From Leguminivora glycinivorella (Eukaryota; Arthropoda; Insecta; Lepidoptera; Tortricidae), in assembly GCF_023078275.1 (NCBI RefSeq), contig NC_062992.1, positions 14,297,706 through 14,361,705 of the forward strand: DNA of 64,000 nt. Reading direction: 5' to 3'. The notes below the pieces were generated by a model that was not told where the DNA came from, did not search any database, and saw only the letters and a list, made by a program, of their open reading frames with translations. Shown here one piece after another: positions 20,460-31,600 of the stretch (its first letter is position 1; each line of letters opens with the position of its first letter). The position numbers and the translations under genes are program-made.

Positions 20460-21080
20460 TCTACGACCATGCTCTTAGTTTTTAATAGTTTTCTTGAATA
20501 ACTTTCGTGAAATTCACACAAGTTTCCTGTATTGTGACGCAAAGGTTTCCACTGTCAACTCAGCTACCCAAAGCCTTCCATCGTTGTAACATCGCGTTGC
20601 CATGGTAAAAGAGCCAAACAATGCGTTTTTAGTTTTTTCGATACTGCGCGCATGCGCAGGAAGCCGGCGGACGCTGGCTTTGGGGAATAGACTTTTATGT
20701 AAGGTTTTAAACATCTATGCACGAACCTGTAAATGACGAATAACAGTTCGGGAATAGAAAAAATGCAAGATAATGGTAATCCAAAACATAACAAGTTCGT
20801 CACTAAGAAAACCCTATCTGCAAGCGAATTTCGATCTAATTACATTAAGACGGTTTGGCTAGATATTTTTCTAGAAAACATTTGTCACGAACGAAGTGAC
20901 ACTAGTGATTTCCTTTAATAATTATAATTATGTCATTAATTATTGCCGTGGCACTAAATCTTGAGTAGTTCCATGTACTCTGCCTACTCCGTTTAGGGAA
21001 TATGGGCTTGAATTTATGTGTATATAACATTAATATTTTATACAAATGTCACATATTTCAAAATAAATAGACAGTAATAA
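20460..21080. other. Unassigned
   Basis: Overlapping short frames on both strands but no splice or domain evidence. A GC patch (GCGCGCATGCGCAGGAAGCC) lies at 20647. Confidence 0.3.
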
Positions 21081-21084
21081 TATA

Positions 21085-21620
21085 ACCTAACCACAAAATG
21101 AAAATTTTGAAAAAACCCCCGACTGCGACATAGTAGACCGATTTTCATGAAACATGGCTAAGAACACTCCCGAGCTCCCGACTAACTCAGCTTTCAGACA
21201 AAAAAAAAACTAAATCTAAATCGGTTCATCCGTTCGGGAGCTACGATGCCACAGACAGACACACATACAGACAGACTGTAGTGAGGTCACAGTCATAGCA
21301 GCGTCATACACTCACACATAGATAGATAACCTTTAGAGAACATTAGATTAACAATAAGATAATAAAGTATCAAGTACCAATTAACCTTTGAAATATGAGC
21401 ACATACTATCATGGAATAGATACCATGATAACTCCCACATTATTAATAGATAATTAGATAATATCCTACTATATAAACACGATGTATCTTCAGTCAAATA
21501 TACAGAGTTAACCACAGTCTTGTCGTGTTATTTACCTCCGGTACTTCCTACATTATAAGACAAACAGACAGACAGACACGTCAAACTTATAACACCTTGT
21601 CGATTTTGCGTCGGTAGTTA
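21085..21620 (+). repeat. Family B repeat, split by a solo LTR
   Basis: AACCCCCGACTGCGACATAG ... TCAAACTTATAACACC, with the (GACA)n zone interrupted at 21277. Confidence 0.75.
21277..21552 (+). mobile_element. Candidate solo LTR, 276 bp
   Basis: TGTAGTGAGGTCACAG ... CTTCCTACA (TG...CA ends), TATA-like CTATATAAACACG at 21470, placed inside family B. No clear TSD, so class uncertain (copia-sized). Confidence 0.5.
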
Positions 21621-21809
21621 AAACCGAACCATATTTTAATAGTTTACATAACTTCTTACATGATAATTCAAGATTTTAGAGATTATTATTAAAGGTAATG
21701 AATAACCTTATGTAAGGCTATTTATCGATATAAGGATGTTTTTATTTTGTCAACTTGACGGTCGTGCCAGAAATATATCCAGGTGTAGCTATGATTCAGT
21801 TGGTTTGAT

Positions 21810-22239
21810 CATAGAGGAATAAGTAAGGGAAGAGTTGTAACTCCATACATCAGTAAATGCGAGTTATTTGTAGTGACATCTATCGTCATTCACTCGTCAA
21901 TCACGCGCCAACTAGCGTAAATTATCAGTACTGCTACTCGACACTAGGTGCCGACAGTGTTGCGTTTGCCAAAAATGTAATATTAAAACAGTTTACACCT
22001 TATATTATAAGCTGAAGTAATTGAAAGCAAAGTACTGATTAATACTATTGTAATATTAGCTAAAAATTGTTGAGCAATAGACTTTTTGTTCGTCGTGACG
22101 TCTATTGACAAGTAGCAGTACTGATAATTTACGCTAGTTGGCGCGTGATTGACGAGTGAATGACGATAGATGTCACTACAAATAACTCGCATTTACTGAT
22201 GTATGGAGTTACAACTCTTCCCTTACTTATTCCTCTATG
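21810..22239. mobile_element. Long-TIR MITE family H, complete
   Basis: CATAGAGGAATAAGTAAGGG / inverse, arms over 120 bp, perfect 8-bp TSD GGTTTGAT (21802-21809, 22240-22247). 430 bp. Confidence 0.9.
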
Positions 22240-22249
22240 GGTTTGATAG

Positions 22250-22286
22250 TACTCACTACGCATTAGGCCAGACCGGTCGTCAATGA
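22250..22286 (-). repeat. SINE C head fragment
   Basis: GGCCAGACCGGTCGTC only; 60 bp from the exon 7 donor. Confidence 0.45.
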
Positions 22287-22345
22287 ATGAAAATACTAGA
22301 GAAGACGAGGTATGAGTAGGTTGTTATAAAATGCGACGTACCGAC

Positions 22346-22432
22346 CTTGAGGCGCGGGCGCGGCGGCGGGGGGGCGCAGCACCCCCCGCAGCACGGGGGA
22401 GCCCAGCCCCAGCAGCTCCCCGCCGTTAGTAC
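22346..22432 (-). CDS. Exon 7: Gly/Leu then Pro/Ala-rich segment
   Basis: 87 bp. Takes 2 nt to finish a codon from exon 6 and leaves 1 nt. Acceptor CATGTGCAG, donor GTCGGTACG (a GTACGT lies 4 nt further on but would break phase). Encodes TNGGELLGLGSPVLRGVLRP and then PPAAAPAPQ. Very GC-rich with long C runs, so sequencing or assembly indels are possible, but the frame is clean as given. The next intron is 6.4 kb and repeat-filled. Confidence 0.83.
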
Positions 22433-22488
22433 CTGCACATGCGAGTTAGTCACACACACATAATGAAGATCCTAATGAAACTTGCTAT

Positions 22489-22607
22489 TAGACTTATATT
22501 GACCGGGATATAGACCGTGATTACCTTTTTGATTTTTGTCGAAATATCGGGAGCTCAACGGGAGGTCAATATAAGTCTAATAAAAATAACCGAAATCATT
22601 CAAAAGT
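22489..22607 (+). repeat. Family R hairpin, shortened
   Basis: TTAGACTTATATTGACCGGG ... GGTCAATATAAGTCTAATAA; arms shortened. Lies in intron 6, between exons 7 and 6. Confidence 0.7.
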
Positions 22608-22766
22608 TGATGAGATCATGCCAGGTGGCGCCACCGTAACCTTTTAGTATGGTCACAGTTCAAAGTTAAATCATCTCCAGAAAATATTGCCAGTTACACA
22701 TTTTTATTACACCCAGTTATTACTACACGCCATCTATCGTCGAGGGTGAAAACTATCGACAGTTAC

Positions 22767-22836
22767 CTAGTATAGAGTTGTGTAGCAGATGCGGCGGCAG
22801 CACTCCTCCCATCAGAACTCCGTGGCTCGCCGCTAG
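22767..22836 (-). CDS. Exon 6: hydrophobic linker of the C-terminal tail
   Basis: 70 bp. Enters in phase 0, leaves with 1 nt. Acceptor TTTTTCCGCAG, donor GTAACTGTC. Encodes LAASHGVLMGGVLPPHLLHN followed by SIL. No domain recognised. The single trailing G joins the GT that starts exon 7 to make glycine, so the junction is in frame. Both neighbouring introns are short. Confidence 0.85.
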
Positions 22837-22955
22837 CTGCGGAAAAACAGGTCATTTCAAACAAAATTCAAAGTATTAGGTAGGTACTTAGTACCTAATC
22901 AAAAGTCGTCAATGTTAAGCGCCATCTGTTGCCCAGAGGTGGAATTATTGGTTAC

Positions 22956-23045
22956 CTGATGGTGTTGGTGGTCGGGCGCCGCGGGCAGCGGGGGCGAGTA
23001 GTCGCGAGTGGCGCCACCTAGCGGCGCGCACGCCAAACCTGCTGC
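22956..23045 (-). CDS. Exon 5: low-complexity tail, His/Gln end
   Basis: 90 bp, 30 codons, phase 0 at both ends. Acceptor GATTATTACAG, donor GTAACCAAT. Encodes a segment with RDYSPPLPAAPDHQHHQ at its end. No known domain. It is supported by strong splice sites, phase agreement with exons 4 and 6, and a high-GC block against an AT-rich intron. Exons 5, 6 and 7 form a compact cluster with introns of 119 and 334 bp, unlike the multi-kilobase introns elsewhere. Confidence 0.85.
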
Positions 23046-23119
23046 CTGTAATAATCAAAATTATATTCATCAGTCTATATCTCCATCCCGATTCTGAGAA
23101 TTTTCGCGGAAGCCGAGAA

Positions 23120-23248
23120 GGACAAGCCGTAGCCGATTGGCATTTCTGCGACGCGAAACGAAAACGAAACGCCGCGAAAGGTAGTCTGGCTCTGACGCGC
23201 CAATACGCAAGAGCAATGGCGTCGCAAAAACACCATTAGGCTACTGGA
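23120..23248. repeat. MITE family E copy
   Basis: GTAGCCGATTGGCATTTCTG ... AACACCATTAGGCTAC. Confidence 0.6.
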
Positions 23249-23369
23249 CCAGTAAGTACCTAGACTTGACTCACGAGATAACCGCCATGTGGGATGTTGA
23301 TTCGACGATCATTGTCCCGATAGTCGTTTCAGCGAACGGTCTCATAGCGAAGAGTCTCGACCAACATCT

Positions 23370-23605
23370 TGAGATTCTTAAGTGTGTTGTCTGTTTATTT
23401 GTCCATCTTTGACAGCAAAACGGAGCGACAACTTGACATGATTTTTTAAGTGCAGATAGTTGAAGGGATGTAGAGTGACATAGTCTACTTTTTGTCTCTT
23501 TCTAACGCCACATTTTAGGCAAATTGGGGGTTAGAAAGGGGGAGTGGAAGTTCATATGGAGAATTCCGCAAGTGAGCGAAGCCACGGGTAAAATCTAGTT
23601 AGGTA
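23370..23605 (+). repeat. Diverged Helitron-like family D
   Basis: GACAGCAAAACGGAGCGACA, TAGTTGAAGGGATGTAGAG, end AGCGAAGCCACGGGTAAAAT then CTAG. 5' end missing. Confidence 0.65.
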
Positions 23606-23744
23606 TTTAATTAATCCAAAAATCATGTTGAGCAGTACCGGGCTAAAATGATACTCAATACTCATCTTAAATAATAACAATAGGTATAGAAGAACCTAAT
23701 ATTAAACTATGAGTACATATTTACTTAGGCAAACATAAATATTA

Positions 23745-23976
23745 AGGCACTGGTCCCACCGCGAGCTAGTAAGCTATGAGCTATCGGCTATAAAACAAAC
23801 AAAAGATAACCACCCCCGTGCGAATAAAAGAGACACGGCGATATTGATAGCTCACCGCTGGGCGAGTAACTATAAACATCGCTGTGTCTCTTTTTTTTAC
23901 ACGGGAGTGATTATCTTTTGTTCGTTTTTATAGCTGATAGCTCATAGCTTACTAGCTCGCGGTGGAACCAGTGCCT
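23745..23976. mobile_element. Palindromic family J, intact copy
   Basis: AGGCACTGGTCCCACCGCGA / TCGCGGTGGAACCAGTGCCT, full inverted arms including GCTATGAGCTATCGGCTAT. TA-rich flanks; PIF/Harbinger-like target possible but not proven. Confidence 0.75.
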
Positions 23977-23979
23977 ATA

Positions 23980-24518
23980 AACCTAGAATGTTTTTGCCTC
24001 ATGAAATAAACCGAGTGGCTATTTTTCCCCGCTGCAGCGGAAGAAAAATCTGTCAGCTATTGAAAGGAGGTTTGCTCCGGGGCGACACACAGAGCAATCG
24101 CGAGGCATTGTCCACACAGAGGCCTATTCATACTTCAACAACTTTACCGTAATTTGGTTTTTCTACTCGTCGACTTTAATCTGTCTGTCTGTTATTAGTA
24201 ACAATTGGTTGTCAGGAAATTCGATGTTGATACAACGGTGAACGACGCTATTAACATCAATTTTATTAACTTGAATGATGATATTTTCCGTCCATTGATG
24301 ATGAAGATGATGACTCACAGAAAAAGTATTGTATACAATAATGATATAATTAAGCTTTTCACTTTCGTACGGTACTATTAGGCCACTCAGCAAGCTTCGT
24401 GGCCTAAACATGGTACTCGACTCGACTGAAAAGCTGTGTATTGTATCACGATTATATTTGAACACTGGAAATCTCGATGTTTTAGTCCCTTATTTAGTAT
24501 GAACGGAATAGCAACCGT
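23980..24518. other. Unassigned intron sequence
   Basis: A 100-codon minus-strand frame (24465-24163) shows no recognised domain. No repeats seen. Confidence 0.3.
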
Positions 24519-24519
24519 C

Positions 24520-24674
24520 CAGGCCCCGTAGCCGAATGGCATTTCTCCGACGCCAAACGAAAGCGATACGCCGCTGGCTCTGTCGCGCCAATACGCAAGC
24601 GCGATAGGATATCTACTAGCGCTTCGTTTCGTGAGCGTTTCGTGAGCGATTGTGCCATTCGGCTAGCCACCCAG
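24520..24674. mobile_element. MITE family E, complete, inverted
   Basis: CAGGCCCCGTAGCCGAATGG ... GCCATTCGGCTAGCCACCCAG. Confidence 0.8.
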
Positions 24675-24699
24675 CTGTGAAAACATAGAGCGTTTGAGC

Positions 24700-25003
24700 G
24701 CGCGTTAGGTTAGGAAGGATGTTGAAGGGATGTCAAAGATGCCGCCTTTAATATCAATACTAATATTATAAATGCGAAAGTCTGTGTGTCTGTTTGTTTG
24801 TCCGTCTTTCACGGCAAAACGGAGGCACGAATTGACGTGATATTTTAAGTGAAGATATTTGAATGGATGAAGAGTGCCATAGGCTACTTTTTATCTCTTT
24901 CTAACGCGAGCGAAGCCGCAGGCAAAAGCTAGTTTTGTTACAAAGGATACTCGTATCGATTCTACATTAAGATGTTGGATTGGATAATGTGAAAACGCTC
25001 TTA
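24700..25003. mobile_element. MITE K split by a Helitron-like element
   Basis: Left arm AGGAAGGATG...GATGCCGCCTTTAATA, right arm GGATTGGATAATGTGAAAAC; family D at 24754-24932 between. Confidence 0.7.
24754..24932 (+). mobile_element. Helitron-like family D, 179 bp
   Basis: TCAATACTAATATTATAAAT ... GCAGGCAAAAGCTAG between A and T. Confidence 0.8.
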
Positions 25004-25004
25004 A

Positions 25005-25360
25005 ATGCTATGGTCATTTAATGTGTACATGAAATTTATTTCAGTGAGTAGTGAATGTGACCCAATTAAATAACAGATTAAGATGCAATTTCCAAAGTTT
25101 GAATTGGCATCTAAGGTTCGGACACAACACGTGGATTCGACATATTGTCTGGAATAATATGTAGGGTTTTTAGTTTCTAATAAATAAAGAAACTGGTCAC
25201 AATGGATTCGCGTTTCATTTATTTTTCTTGTTTTGATAATGAGATTTTTGTTATGTATGCTATTATAATACTTATAACGCAATAATCAGAGACTTAAAGT
25301 TTTGACTTTTTATCTTTTAACCTTAAATGCTGCAGTCATAAATCCTAATTGTTAAATGGG
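25005..25360. other. Unassigned intron sequence
   Basis: AT-rich, no features recognised. Confidence 0.35.
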
Positions 25361-25364
25361 GCAT

Positions 25365-25690
25365 ATTTCTCAAAGTTGTCCACCCCACTTTTTTTGTAAC
25401 CTGGGTATTTTTTACGCGATTAATACTCAGAATCGTGCGCTCTTTCGATCCTGATAGAAGAAAAAAAAATGTCCCAAGATTTTCACACATTTTTTCGAAC
25501 CTTCCATTCCGTTACCGCCATACTAAATGTATGAAAAAATGGTAACGGAATGGGATAAAAAACTTAGGACACTTTTTTTTTCTCCTAATTAGAATTGAAA
25601 GAGCTTCGCGATTCTGAGTGGAAACCACATAAAAATTTCGAAATCCAAAAAAAAGTGGGGTGGACAACTCTGAAAAAAATGTCCCAAATC
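25365..25690. mobile_element. Palindromic family W
   Basis: AAAGTTGTCCACCCCACTTT at the left and inverse at the right; inner GGTAACGGAATGG / CCATTCCGTTACC pair. Copies 27545, 32395, 49281, 50328. Confidence 0.75.
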
Positions 25691-25899
25691 TAGCGTCCAT
25701 CTCCAAGGGGTGGCCTCAGGCGATAACTGATAACATACTTAAAGAGTCGGGCAAAGCCCAGCGCACACGGTCCACACCAATCAATCAATCAATCAATATT
25801 TATTTGCAAAAATGTAGTATTACAGTGAGTTCTTAAGTGTAAGGATACAAGAAGTGCGTACATTCTACTTGAATAAGCATGCAAATGCAACGGGCGCCT

Positions 25900-26040
25900 T
25901 AGTGCGTTTTCACATTATCCGATCCGATATCGGCTGTAGAACCGATATCCCGTACATGTATTACAGGCGCCATTTTGGATTTTTTCCATTAAAATCCTTC
26001 CGACTTCCGATATCGAACCGAATAATGTGAAAACGGAGTT
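25900..26040. mobile_element. MITE family K
   Basis: TTAGTGCGTTTTCACATTAT ... AATAATGTGAAAACGGAGTT. Confidence 0.75.
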
Positions 26041-26203
26041 AGGCGTTAACACACTTAAAGAGTCGGGCGAGGCCCGAGGGCCCGACGCACACCGTCGGGC
26101 GAAGCTTGAGTACTTTCGTGTGCTCTTATACTTTATTAAATTTTGCTTTTATGTAGGATTTACTGTGTTTGTGTGTCACTGCCCCTGTGTGTGTGTCACT
26201 GAC

Positions 26204-26335
26204 CCTGTGCTTGTGTTCCTCGGGCGCGGGGCTGAGGCGCGTGGGGCGCGGGGAGGCGGCGGGCGGGGAGCGCGGCGCCTGCGCGAGCAGCTGCATCTCC
26301 AGCATCTGCTCTTGTCTGATATCGTCGTTGTAATC
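26204..26335 (-). CDS. Exon 4: end of QUA2-like region and start of proline-rich tail
   Basis: 132 bp, 44 codons, phase 0. Acceptor ATTGTTGCAG, donor GTCAGTGAC (weaker than consensus, but the only one that keeps phase). It begins DYNDDIRQEQMLEMQLL, the conserved PD(Y/K)NDxIxQEQ segment that follows the KH domain in Sam68/quaking-related proteins, then turns into a Pro/Arg/Ala-rich stretch (PRSPPAASPRPTRLSPAP). Such SxP and PxxP tails in Sam68 are sites for SH3/WW binding and phosphorylation; that role here is inference. Reading through the donor keeps an open frame (VSDTHTGAVTHKHS...) to a stop near 26126, so intron retention would give a short alternative C-terminus. Confidence 0.93.
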
Positions 26336-26399
26336 CTGCAACAATACAACATTATTTCTTTATTTATTTTGAAATTAGTCCACTTTTCTCAATATTATA

Positions 26400-26568
26400 C
26401 AGGGTGTAACATTAATGCTGGTGATCCATTTAAGAGCATAACAGGTATCGAATAGCGGTTACGAATACCACTTCCTTTTTTTAAAATAAACACCATGAAA
26501 ATTAAAGGTACTATAGAAGGTAATGTATAAGCCGTAGGATTTATCTTCGGCAATTATGTTACATAGTG
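26400..26568 (+). mobile_element. TA-target MITE family Q copy 2
   Basis: CAGGGTGTAACATTAATGCT ... TTATGTTACATAGTG, TA at 26398-26399 and 26569-26570. 65 bp upstream (in transcription) of the exon 4 acceptor. Confidence 0.8.
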
Positions 26569-26701
26569 TATACATTTAAATTTGATATCTATTCGCCGGA
26601 AAAACTTTTATATTCCGACTTTGTTAATCCCTTAATTAAACAGATTGTCATTCGATTGTTATAACCTAGTTTGATTCGTTTTCTTTCGACTATTTAATTG
26701 C

Positions 26702-26832
26702 TAAGAGTGGCAATGGCCAAACGGGGATTGCTCCGCAGCCCCTTGACCCAATGCCTGCGCCACAGCACCTCAACTCAAACCATGGCGCACCTACTGACGT
26801 GCCCCGCATGCCCATACCGCTGCTCAGGGTAC
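26702..26832 (+). pseudogene. LINE ORF2 C-terminal fragment
   Basis: Frame with TQTMAHLLTCPACPYRCS, matching the (T/Q)TMxHLLxCPxCPxxC zinc-knuckle-like end of insect non-LTR elements. About 130 bp only. Confidence 0.7.
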
Positions 26833-26834
26833 AT

Positions 26835-26868
26835 AGCGGAATGGCACAAGCGCTCACGAAACGAAACG
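26835..26868. repeat. MITE E fragment
   Basis: TAGCGGAATGGCACAAGCGC then TCACGAAACG. Confidence 0.5.
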
Positions 26869-26879
26869 CTCTACCTCTG

Positions 26880-27150
26880 TACCATTCAGAAAAAGGTACG
26901 GAGCCCTAGATGGCTCTACACCTTTGGGGTAGGTACGCTCAGCTAGATGGCGCTAATATTAATATTTTACATTTTAACAAATATCAAGCTAAGAATATGG
27001 GCCAAATTGTCAAAACTGAGGTTCAAAAGTTTGAAACCTGTGTCAAGAGATGGCAGTCTATTCACTGTGATTACACATTTTACTTCGACAGTAACTCTCT
27101 ATAATACTAAATCCTCTTTGGTAACAGTGACATCTAGCGAACAACTGCAC
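26880..27150 (+). repeat. Family Y repeat
   Basis: Second copy of 3345-3580. Confidence 0.65.
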
Positions 27151-27544
27151 TACGGAATAGATTTACTATTTCTTTGACTGAAAACATCGTGACTTCGACT
27201 ACGCCGGTTGGCGTCAGTTTATGTATGTAAGTATTATAAACCCATAAAACGTGCTATAAAACGGATAAAGTTGCCCTTTAAATTATTAATGCCCCTAGTA
27301 CAGGAATCCGATCAAACGTCGCTCGTAACTCCCCGAGTGTCTTCGACGACGTCGTAAAATCTCAGGTACCCCCCCCCCCTTAGCCCCTCGCACCTCAAGA
27401 CATAGCGGAGATAAGACTATATTCGACATTATAAAAGGGGTGTGTAAATATGAGTGGAGCGAGTAGCAAACGCAAATTCTTGACAACTGCCTACCGCTGT
27501 GAGAAGCAGGCGTGAATTGCATGCACTTAAAAGGAGTAGGGTTT
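27151..27544. other. Unassigned intron sequence
   Basis: C homopolymer at 27368-27379, otherwise featureless. Confidence 0.35.
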
Positions 27545-27815
27545 TTTTGTTTTGGAAATTTTTATGTGGTTTCCACTCAGAATGGCGAGCTCTTTCAATC
27601 TTAATAGAAGAAAAAAACCAAGGTTTTTTTCCCATTCCGTTACCATTTTTTCATACATTTTGTAAGGCGGTAACGGAATGGAAGGTTTGAAAAATGTATG
27701 GAAATCTTGGGACATTTTTTTCTCCTATCCAGGATCGAAATACCTCGCGATTCTGAGTATGATTCGCGTAAAAAAATACCCATGTTACAAAAAAGTGGGG
27801 TGGACAACTTTGAAT
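27545..27815. mobile_element. Palindromic family W
   Basis: TTATGTGGTTTCCACTCAGA ... AAAGTGGGGTGGACAACTTT; internal CCATTCCGTTACC pair. Confidence 0.7.
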
Positions 27816-28004
27816 GTGGCCCTAGTACAGTCGCCATCGAATATATCGGAACTGCCAAAGCTCTCAAAAATATTGAAACGCGCGTATTATCAAGACGTTA
27901 AGAGTACGTGTTCCAATATCTGTGAGTGCTTTAATAGCTTCAATATATCTGATGACGACTTTAATCTATTAATGTACCTACCTATAAACAAAATTATGTC
28001 AAAT

Positions 28005-28140
28005 AACCTAACCACAAAATTAAAATTTTGAAAAAACCCCCGACCGCGACATTACATAGTAGACCGATTTTCATGAAACATGTCTTAGAACATTCCCGAC
28101 TAACTCAGCTTTCAGACAAAAAAAAAACTAAATCTAAATG
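28005..28140 (+). repeat. Family B, 5' part
   Basis: TAACCTAACCACAAAATTAA, CCCCCGACCGCGACAT, TCATGAAACATGTC. Confidence 0.7.
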
Positions 28141-28984
28141 GCCATGTCGCGAGTTCATATTACAACGTCACGAACAAGGTCTTGGGTATGTGTGGACATA
28201 TTTACGAGTACAATACACGTAGTTATTTTTACGACGTCTAGTCATAAAACCGGGACATATCTGTGCGAAATATGCCCCCGCACAGATCATGTCCGCTAGA
28301 TGGAGCTTTCGTAAGGATTCAGATTTGAAATATTATTCAGTACCAAAGTTAACTAGGTAGGTACATAATTCAAAATTGAAATATGTACCAATTTAAGTAC
28401 TATGTTAATACAATTGTATTTTGTAAATGTGTCTTATCGTATTTGGGGTTAGTCTCAGTAAATATATGTACATATTAAACAGCAGAAATGCCGATGCCCT
28501 AAGAAAATGATCACGAATAATGAATGAGTAGAAATAAAAACAAAAAAATTAGTAGTGTTTGTCGTCTTTGATTATAATTATGAGTTTTATATGATCTAAG
28601 ACTACAAACACTACTGACGAAAGTGACCAGTAAAGAATAGTCTATTAAAGCAAAATGGGACGAATTGAAGAACTTGACAAAAACAAACAAACATTATTTT
28701 TTCTATTAATTATATGCTAGCCCAGCAAGACGAAACCAGTATTTCATATATTTATGCCAGTAGTCACCTGACAATTTGTAACGCGGTATCTATAGGAAGT
28801 CATCTACGAACCGGGGCCTTTCCGCCATAACTCGCGATCAACCGATGAGAAAATCCTTTTCACACAGAATGTTGGAAGATTGTATTATACTCTATGGCAG
28901 CTTTTCAGTACGCTTACACCTTTGAGAAAAGTTTTATTCTTGATAAGTTTATCTTATAAAAAAACATGTTTTTTATCAGACAAA
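28141..28984. other. Unassigned intron sequence
   Basis: No repeats or coding pattern recognised. Confidence 0.35.
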
Positions 28985-29783
28985 ATAATATAGGGGCATT
29001 TTCAGGATTTGGGAAACTCCAATTAGCGTAAGTTGTTAACAAAAATTAACTCGCTGTCAGTTTTGTGACGTCAATTAAGTAATAAAGCATAAAATCTGTT
29101 CTGCCGTCCGATCACTAAAACCCCTCTAAGCTGCATATTACCAGTTTTCATTTGGATAAATATTCTTAAATAGGAAAGAATTCCCCATCGACTGGTCTTG
29201 GAATCATATTTTTATCATTTTTAGTTACCGAGATATAGAGTCGACATACCTCGCTAAGTGCACTATTTTATAACCCTTTTCAATAGTATAAAACCGCAAA
29301 CCCACATTTGTCTTCTATAACTTATATTAAAGCGCTTAGCAGTTGTTTATCTTCATAGTTTTATCACACGATACATAACTATAACAACGTTACTTGACAT
29401 AAGCTTCATAAATTCCCATTAAAGCCGTTTAATTGCGTTATTACATTTTATAACATTCACTTTTTTAAATAAAATACTACGCTTAAACACGGCTAAAGTC
29501 CTTTAACCGTCTATTTAAAGACTTTCATTGTAATTTCGGTTACAAATACATCACTAAAACCTAGTTACTGCGCTTTACGGTGAATTTATTACTAAAAAAT
29601 ATTCATAATGCCACACTGAAACAGGACAAACCAGCAAAGCTACGCTAAAACCCCGCTAGTTGTAAAAGTATACCTTCCAAAGTTATTGCGCCAGTCCGAC
29701 AGTCGGCCGAGCGGCTCGCGCGCAGAAGGTTGTGCGAAGGCTGTAGTGACCGGTGAATGAACATTTTCTCCTTAAAATGTTAA

Positions 29784-30433
29784 GAAACCGAAGACCAGGT
29801 AAGTGTTAAGTGTTTTTTTCAAGCACAACTTGCGTTTTGCTAACGTATTATCACACGTTTGCCGCGACAAGTAAATACCTAACTCATAAGTTATTCGATC
29901 AAGAGCCCAGTTAAAACTATTGTGTACAAATAAAGCGTAAACAAAAAAGTCAAGAAATTACATTGTACCATCCTATTGCTATGTAGGCATTGCCATAGCC
30001 ACATACATTTTGTAAGCATTTATTTACCTTACAATGTTTTAGTACCTATGTAGGTATGGATTACTTGCGCAACATTATATTACCGTCAAGCTGATTTAAT
30101 AATGCAGTCAAAAATCAAATTAATTAATGTTATTTCTTTTAGGCTTATTACGAACTTCAGGATACAAATGATAACAGAGATCTGCGAATAAAATGAATAC
30201 CGAAAAACCGACCACAAGTCATCACACCAGCAGTAAGTTTAGTAAATGTAGAACAGAAGGGGATTGCTCAACTCGATCTTTACCAAGGAACATTCTATCG
30301 TTGTGTATTGTTTCAAGAATTTTTGAGATTGATACCTCAGAATTCTTTGCCTAGCTTAGCCATGTCCAACGTTTCTGCTTTAATTTTCAATGCTGACGAA
30401 AATACATCAATTTTAAAACTCCCTTTTACTGGT
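29784..30433 (+). pseudogene. Decayed multi-exon gene inside the 3.4-kb element
   Basis: A GC-rich leader (29690-29750) precedes an ATG near 29784 and donor CCAG|GTAAGTG at 29812. Acceptor TTTCTTTTAG ends at 30143, and CAGCA|GTAAGTTT near 30232 looks like another donor. From 30240 a frame of 64 residues (VEQKGIAQLDLYQGTFYRCV ... LKLPFTGPS) runs to a stop; later frames are broken. No family recognised. Probably a dead transposase or captured gene. Exon limits are guesses. Confidence 0.35.
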
Positions 30434-31099
30434 CCAAGCTAAAACCGTTGCTGACGATCATCGAATTTGGGTTTATCCTTCGTTGTAACCAAATCGAACA
30501 ACGTTTACTTCTTTAATCATTCGTAAAATGCTTCTCATCTTGATATAAGGAAAGAAGGTTTTTGACTATTCCGTCGCAGACGCATTGAAACTACAAGTGA
30601 TGACTCGAAAGAAGAAGAACTCTATACCTAGCATGTAAAAATTGTAAAATGACAACATATGTATCATCCAAAATGAAGCTTTATCTTGATTTAACCGCTC
30701 CAATTCATACAAACAACAGAGAAATAGACTTAAATTTAACCTAGTTAATACAATTTTAAGCAATGATGCACCTGATTTTACCAGAAATTGTTAACAAAGA
30801 TCTCTATATTGATTCTAGTTTAAAGAAAAAAAAAATGTATGATATATAAGTATTCTGCTGTACCAATTCATTCAGACCCTTCAAATCCAGAAGTTTTACA
30901 TACAGAAAAGGAGGACTGACCTACACATAAGTACATAATATAACCATTTATCGATGTAGAACCACCGTCGATATAGAGCACTACACTCGTAATATTAATA
31001 ATACAACTGTCGAAAACCAAACGCACAAAAAAAGAAAAATAAATTTTAAGAAGAACGGAATCAAGCGGAAAGAGAGAAAATTATTATGTCAAACAATCC

Positions 31100-31600
31100 T
31101 AAATGTATTTTGAATTTTTGAAGTATTAAATAAATAATAAAATAAAAATAAATATTAAATAAATAAAGATTGCTATTTTCACTTGCTTGGCGAATAATAA
31201 ATGAAATCCGTGTTTCTTTTTGTAAGAACTGCCAATGTCAACCGTTTTTAACCTTATATAACTCGGTAATAAAAACATTATTTTAATAGTGTATTATAGT
31301 AATAATACGAATAACTTTGGATATCCAAGAGCGACACCTTTCGCCGTGTCGGTATAGCAAATTGATTTGTTGCAATGTAAAAAGCGAATTTTATTGTTTC
31401 ATATTAATGTTATGTTAGTTTTCACTAATGTTAGAATATTATATTAAGTTTAAATATGTTGATTTGTAACATAACTTATAACGAGGTTTTTTATGCATGC
31501 AAATAAATGGTTACAATATCATACAGTTGTCTTTTATTCATTTAACAAATTGAATTGCTCTTGAAACTTAGTGCAGGTACTGCAGGTAAACGGGACATTG
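31100..31600. other. AT-rich end of the element's central region
   Basis: Multiple AATAAA-like words at 31130-31165 could serve as the poly(A) region of the decayed gene. No coding. Confidence 0.35.

Noticed and set aside
24163..24465. 100-codon minus-strand frame as an extra KH-gene exon
   Set aside because: Exons 4 and 5 already join in phase 0; no acceptor/donor pair fits it.
26027..26455. 142-codon plus-strand frame
   Set aside because: Antisense to exon 4 and MITE K; the minus frame has the conserved DYNDDIRQEQ segment and splice sites.
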